In this document: piece by piece, positions 6,977-10,016 of the stretch
Position numbering within the stretch: position 1 is the stretch's first letter
Layout of the letters: the number at the start of each line of letters is the position of its first letter
NCBI GenBank assembly: GCA_009775605.1
Contig: VSPV01000095.1
Coordinates: 1-10,016 of the forward strand
Length of the DNA: 10,016 nucleotides
Source of the DNA: Paramuribaculum sp.
Lineage (GTDB): Bacteria; Bacteroidota; Bacteroidia; Bacteroidales; Muribaculaceae
Direction of reading: 5' to 3'
Notes under the pieces: generated by a model
What the model was told of the DNA's origin: nothing
Seen by the model: only the letters and a program-made list of their open reading frames with translations
Database searches by the model: none
Program-made: the position numbers and the translations under genes

Positions 6977-7873
6977 ATGAAAGAAATCAGCCATAGTATC
7001 AACAATATACAATCAGATGGTGAAAATGAAATTATTCTCTACCAGCCTGATTCCACCCTATCATTGGATGTCAGAGTAGAAAATGAGACTGTTTGGCTGA
7101 CACAAGCCCAGATGACTGAGTTGTTCCAAACTACACGAAACAACATAACACTTCATATCCGCAATATATTCAAGGAAGGAGAATTAGAGGAATCTTCAGT
7201 ATGTAAGAAATCCTTACTAACTGCGGCAGACGGGAAACGGTATAGAACTAAAATTTATTCACTTGACGTAATAATATCTGTTGGGTATCGAGTAAAATCA
7301 GTTCGCGGCACTCAGTTCCGCATCTGGGCCAACAAAGTTCTAAAAGACTACCTGTTGCGGGGTTACATTGTCAATCAGCGTATATTATATATGGAAAAAC
7401 GCATTGATGGCCGCTTACTGGAACACGAAAAAAGGCTTGATGACCTGACAAATAAGGTAGACTTTTTCCTGCGCACATCCTTACCACCCAGAGAAGGAGT
7501 ATTCTTCAATGGGCAGATATTTGACGCTCATGAATTTATTTGTCGGCCTATTAAGAGCGCGAACAAAAGGATTATTCTGATTGACAATTATGTAGATGAA
7601 TCAGTATTAGTTCAGCTCGATAATCGAAATGCAAACGTTTCCGCTCTGATATATACCGCAGAGATCGGCAGAACTTTCCGACAAAGCATTGAAAGGCACA
7701 ATCGTCAATATACACCCATTAAGATAAAAACAGCCGACAGAATACATGATAGATTTCTGATTATTGACAATACCCTTTACCATATTGGAGCATCCATAAA
7801 AGACCTCGGCAAAAAACTGTTTGCATTCTCCCGCATGGAAACCTCTCCCGATATTATACTTAACAATCTTTGA
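6977..7873 (+). CDS. RhuM-family protein with C-terminal phospholipase-D-like half-site
   Basis: A 298-residue protein of unknown function. I choose ATG 6977 (MKEISHS) because the frame extending upstream (TTG 6932) crosses the promoter region. Residues of about 25-135 match the RhuM type: WLTQAQMTELFQTTRNNI (from Trp40) looks like a helix-turn-helix, followed by EGELEESSVCKK, YSLDVIISVGYRVKS and FRIWANKVLKDYL. Residues 133-165 are a charged helix, probably coiled coil (MEKRIDGRLLEHEKRLDDL). From 175 a second domain begins: FFNGQIFDAHEF, IILIDNYVDESVL, SALIYT, then His257-x-Arg259-x4-Asp264-x6-Gly271-Ala-Ser273. That spacing is exactly the phospholipase-D HxKx4Dx6GS signature with Lys changed to Arg and one residue between Gly and Ser. 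A single half-site implies dimerisation if it is catalytic. The gene is markedly AT-rich and uses ATA, AGA and TTA codons freely, unlike its neighbours, which suggests horizontal acquisition. RhuM is named after a Salmonella pathogenicity-island gene; a virulence role here is not supported. Confidence 0.85.
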   Translation: MKEISHSINNIQSDGENEIILYQPDSTLSLDVRVENETVWLTQAQMTELFQTTRNNITLHIRNIFKEGELEESSVCKKSLLTAADGKRYRTKIYSLDVIISVGYRVKSVRGTQFRIWANKVLKDYLLRGYIVNQRILYMEKRIDGRLLEHEKRLDDLTNKVDFFLRTSLPPREGVFFNGQIFDAHEFICRPIKSANKRIILIDNYVDESVLVQLDNRNANVSALIYTAEIGRTFRQSIERHNRQYTPIKIKTADRIHDRFLIIDNTLYHIGASIKDLGKKLFAFSRMETSPDIILNNL

Positions 7874-7896
7874 GTTCTGCAACACCATCAAGAATC

Positions 7897-7908
7897 CTTT
7901 TATAAAAG
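7897..7908. repeat. AT-rich 12-bp palindrome CTTTTATAAAAG
   Basis: A perfect palindrome 23 bases after the RhuM-like stop, in the 104-base gap between the convergent genes. It has no loop and little GC, so it is not a convincing terminator. No other clear hairpin-plus-T-run was found in this gap for either gene; a shorter ATAAC-C-GTTAT symmetry sits at 7957-7967. Confidence 0.3.
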
Positions 7909-7977
7909 AAAAAGATAGTACTGTAACCTTCTAACGACAATACCAGAGGTCCCCGCATAACCGTTATCTGTTCCGGC

Positions 7978-9864
7978 TTAGCGGCGGTCGGGGTCGCCTT
8001 CGTAGAAGTTTACGTAGGCGCGGTTCACGAGGCGGGTGCCGCCGGGGGTGGGATAGTCGCCGGAGAAGTACCAGTCGCCGGGATTGTCGGGGATGGCCTT
8101 GTGCATGTCAGGGAGGGTCTGATACACGAGCTCTACCTCGGCCTTGCAGTCATCGGGGGTGAGAAGTTCGGCGATCTTGCGCGAGATGTCCTCGTCGGTG
8201 AAGGGTTCGTAAATGGCCTTGACGCAATTGCGCTGCTCGGCGGCCGGTTTCTTAAGCTCGGCCACGCAAGCCCGGTAGACATCTTCGAGCACAGACTCTC
8301 TGCCAGTCTCACGCAACAGCGCCACAGCCGCCTTGAATGCTATGAATTCGGCCATGCGGCTCATGTCGATGCCGTAGCAGTCGGGATACCGCACCTGTGG
8401 CGACGACGACACCACCACAATCTTACGGGGCTCCAGACGGCTGAGGATGCGCAGGATGCTCTGCTTGAGAGTGGTGCCGCGCACTATCGAGTCATCAATC
8501 ACCACCAGACGGTCAACGCCCGGACGCACGCAGCCGTAGGTCACGTCGTATACGTGGGCAGCGAGGTCGTTGCGGGTGTCGCCCTCGGCTATGAACGTGC
8601 GGAGTTTTATGTCCTTTATGGCCACCTTTTCCTCACGTATCTTGCGCCGCATTATTTCATGAAGTTTTTCCGAAGTAAGCTCGCCTGCGGCACTCAGACG
8701 CGATATATCCTCGAAGCGCTGGGCGTCGAGGTGCTGCTCAAGGCCGCGTATCATACCCATGAAAGCCACTTCGGCCGTATTGGGGATGAACGAGAACACG
8801 GTGTTGTCGGGGTCATTGTCAATTGCCTGAAGAATCCTCGGCACGAGCAGACGCCCCAGTTCCTTGCGCTCGCGATAGATATCGGCGTCGCTGCCTCGCG
8901 AGAAATAGATGCGTTCAAAAGAGCAGCGGCGATTCTCGCCCTCCGGCAAAATCCGCTCCACCTTCACCTCGGCGTGATTGTTGACCATAATGGCCTCGCC
9001 GGGCATCAGCTCTTTCACGCTGCCGAAATCCACATCCATCACCGTCTGGATCACGGGACGCTCCGAGGCCACGACCACAATCTCGTCGTCGACATAATAG
9101 AACGCCGGACGTATGCCGTGAGGGTCGCGGATCACAAACATGTCGCCCGAGCCGGTGGCACCGCACATGGCATAGCCGCCGTCCCATGTGGGAGCACACT
9201 GCCCTATCACACGGGCCAGATCTATCTCGTCCTCTATGCGCCGTGTCAGCGCCGGTTCCTGAAGCTCGTTGCGGTAGCGGCGGTAGATGCGGTGGTTTTC
9301 CTTGTCAAGGGCATAGCCCAGCTGCTCGAGAATCACAATGGTGTCGCTGAACAGACGGGGATGCTGACCGCGCTCCACTATCGACTGGAATATCTCGTCG
9401 ACGTTGGTCATATTGAAATTTCCGCACATCAGCAGATTGCGCGAACGCCAGTTGTTGCGCCTCAGGAAGGGATGAACGTAGCTCAGACCGGAACGGCCGG
9501 TGGTGCTATAACGCAGATGCCCCATATAAATCTCGCCCACAAACGGCTCCTCACGCTCAACCTGAGATGGGGTGAGGTTTTCCACATCGTCGGCGGCAAG
9601 CCGGGGGAAAATCCGCGAGAATATCTCCTGAATGGCCTGGGAGCCGAGCGCGCGTTCGCGCCACACGTATTCAGTGCCCGGCTGAGCATCGAGCTTCACC
9701 ACACCCACACCTGCGCCTTCCTGGCCGCGGTTGTGCTGCTTCTCCATCATCAGATAGAGCTTTTCCAGTCCGTAACGGTAAGTGCCGTATTTCTCTTTAT
9801 AATAAGCGAGCGGTTTGCGGAGGCGTATCATCACAATTCCGCATTCATGTTTGAGCTGTTCCAT
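7978..9864 (-). CDS. purF: PurF-like amidophosphoribosyltransferase (long Bacteroidetes form)
   Basis: Predicted glutamine:PRPP amidotransferase, the first committed step of purine synthesis, cytoplasmic. It has 628 residues against about 470-505 for common PurF. It starts MEQLKHE-Cys8-Gly, so a seven-residue propeptide would be removed to expose the N-terminal nucleophile Cys of a class II glutaminase. Further glutaminase marks are HNRGQEGAG (44-52) and GHLRYSTTG (Arg118). The usual oxyanion loop HNGN is MCGNFNMTN here, with Cys147 apparently replacing Asn. The phosphoribosyltransferase domain has CSFERIYFSRGSD, RERKELGRLL, IPNTAEVAFMGM and the PRPP loop VVIDDSIVRGTT (454-465; Asp457 and Asp458). 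Extra length lies in the early glutaminase domain (about 14-35), before the RTFI motif, and at the C-terminus. The C-terminal YFSGDYPT resembles the end of Fe-S-type PurF, but the Cys pair usual there is absent. Since PurF-like paralogues may coexist in this group, the symbol is somewhat uncertain. Confidence 0.9.
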   Translation of the reverse strand: MEQLKHECGIVMIRLRKPLAYYKEKYGTYRYGLEKLYLMMEKQHNRGQEGAGVGVVKLDAQPGTEYVWRERALGSQAIQEIFSRIFPRLAADDVENLTPSQVEREEPFVGEIYMGHLRYSTTGRSGLSYVHPFLRRNNWRSRNLLMCGNFNMTNVDEIFQSIVERGQHPRLFSDTIVILEQLGYALDKENHRIYRRYRNELQEPALTRRIEDEIDLARVIGQCAPTWDGGYAMCGATGSGDMFVIRDPHGIRPAFYYVDDEIVVVASERPVIQTVMDVDFGSVKELMPGEAIMVNNHAEVKVERILPEGENRRCSFERIYFSRGSDADIYRERKELGRLLVPRILQAIDNDPDNTVFSFIPNTAEVAFMGMIRGLEQHLDAQRFEDISRLSAAGELTSEKLHEIMRRKIREEKVAIKDIKLRTFIAEGDTRNDLAAHVYDVTYGCVRPGVDRLVVIDDSIVRGTTLKQSILRILSRLEPRKIVVVSSSPQVRYPDCYGIDMSRMAEFIAFKAAVALLRETGRESVLEDVYRACVAELKKPAAEQRNCVKAIYEPFTDEDISRKIAELLTPDDCKAEVELVYQTLPDMHKAIPDNPGDWYFSGDYPTPGGTRLVNRAYVNFYEGDPDRR

Positions 9865-9891
9865 TGTATCCGACGTTTTCTAATCAAGGCG

Positions 9892-9925
9892 CAAAAATAA
9901 TCATAAATCGGTTACTATGGCGCAA
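9892..9925 (-). promoter_or_regulatory. purF: Promoter candidate for the PurF-like gene
   Basis: Read on the - strand, TATTTTTG (9892-9899) matches TAnnTTTG and ends 27 bases before the ATG at 9864. A TTG (9923-9925) lies 23 bases further upstream, slightly long for the usual -33 spacing. No riboswitch-like structure or clear purine-repressor palindrome was noticed in the leader. Confidence 0.55.
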
Positions 9926-9977
9926 CACAGTCAGGTTTTTTTCGCCATTTTTAGAGTATGGTTTCCTGATTTTTTAT

Positions 9978-9985
9978 TAGCTTTG
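9978..9985 (+). promoter_or_regulatory. Divergent + strand -7 box near the right edge
   Basis: TAGCTTTG matches TAnnTTTG and follows an AT-rich stretch. It faces away from the PurF-like gene and probably drives a gene starting at or beyond the right edge. ATG triplets at 9994 and 10003 open the same short frame to the window end (reading MPAMPEI), but too little is visible to call a gene, and the first ATG would leave almost no leader. Confidence 0.45.
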
Positions 9986-10016
9986 CCTACACTATGCCGG
10001 CGATGCCGGAAATACC

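Noticed and set aside
7874..7977. A terminator for the RhuM-like or PurF-like gene in the convergent gap
   Set aside because: Only short AT-rich palindromes (7897-7908, 7957-7967) were found; neither forms a GC-rich stem followed by a T-run.
8101..9900. A 599-codon open frame on the + strand antisense to almost the whole PurF-like gene
   Set aside because: The opposite strand encodes a clear PurF family protein with catalytic motifs. The antisense translation is rich in His and low-complexity stretches and shows no recognisable domain; long antisense frames are common opposite GC-rich codon-biased genes.
1..10016. A CRISPR array, transposon ends, tRNA or rRNA
   Set aside because: No regularly spaced repeats, transposase-like protein, paired terminal repeats or tRNA cloverleaf sequence were seen on either strand.
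9994..10016. A new CDS starting at the right edge (ATG 9994 or 10003)
   Set aside because: Only about 14-23 bases are visible and the distance from the putative promoter is too short for a normal leader; recorded only as a possibility under the promoter entry.

Overview
The window looks like a chromosomal segment of a Bacteroidales bacterium, plausibly a relatively GC-rich gut lineage such as Muribaculaceae. The clade-level evidence is the promoter -7 motif TAnnTTTG upstream of several genes, weak or absent Shine-Dalgarno sequences, a type III glutamine synthetase, and a long PurF-like protein of a form I associate with Bacteroidetes. The family-level assignment is inference from base composition and protein character, not from a database match.

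Layout from left to right. The window opens inside glnN (type III glutamine synthetase; its C-terminal two thirds run to 1519), which ends at a perfect 12-bp intrinsic terminator. Next come three envelope-directed genes on the + strand, each with its own putative Bacteroidetes promoter: a secreted GH38-like/DUF5054 protein (1711-3693, followed by an imperfect terminator), a secreted S9 prolyl-oligopeptidase-family peptidase (3867-6308), and a putative thioredoxin-fold lipoprotein with a WCGPC site (6368-6832, closed by a perfect 15-bp terminator). An AT-rich, compositionally foreign gene follows (6977-7873). It combines a RhuM-type N-terminal domain, a helical linker and a C-terminal half-site phospholipase-D-like motif. 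A 628-residue PurF-like amidophosphoribosyltransferase lies convergently on the - strand (7978-9864). The right edge holds a compact divergent intergenic region with a purF promoter candidate on - and another TAnnTTTG box on + that probably serves a gene beyond the window.

glnN and the PurF-like enzyme both belong to glutamine/nitrogen metabolism (glutamine synthesis and glutamine-dependent amino transfer). They are far apart and oppositely oriented, so no operon is implied. The three central genes share only their predicted export. The terminators and separate promoters suggest mostly single-gene transcription units.

No CRISPR array, tRNA, rRNA, insertion sequence or complete mobile element is visible. 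The item most worth following is the RhuM/PLD-like gene, which looks like a single-gene acquired islet. The second is the PurF-like protein, whose glutaminase site appears to carry Cys-Gly in place of the usual oxyanion-hole Asn-Gly. All gaps between genes are under 200 bases.
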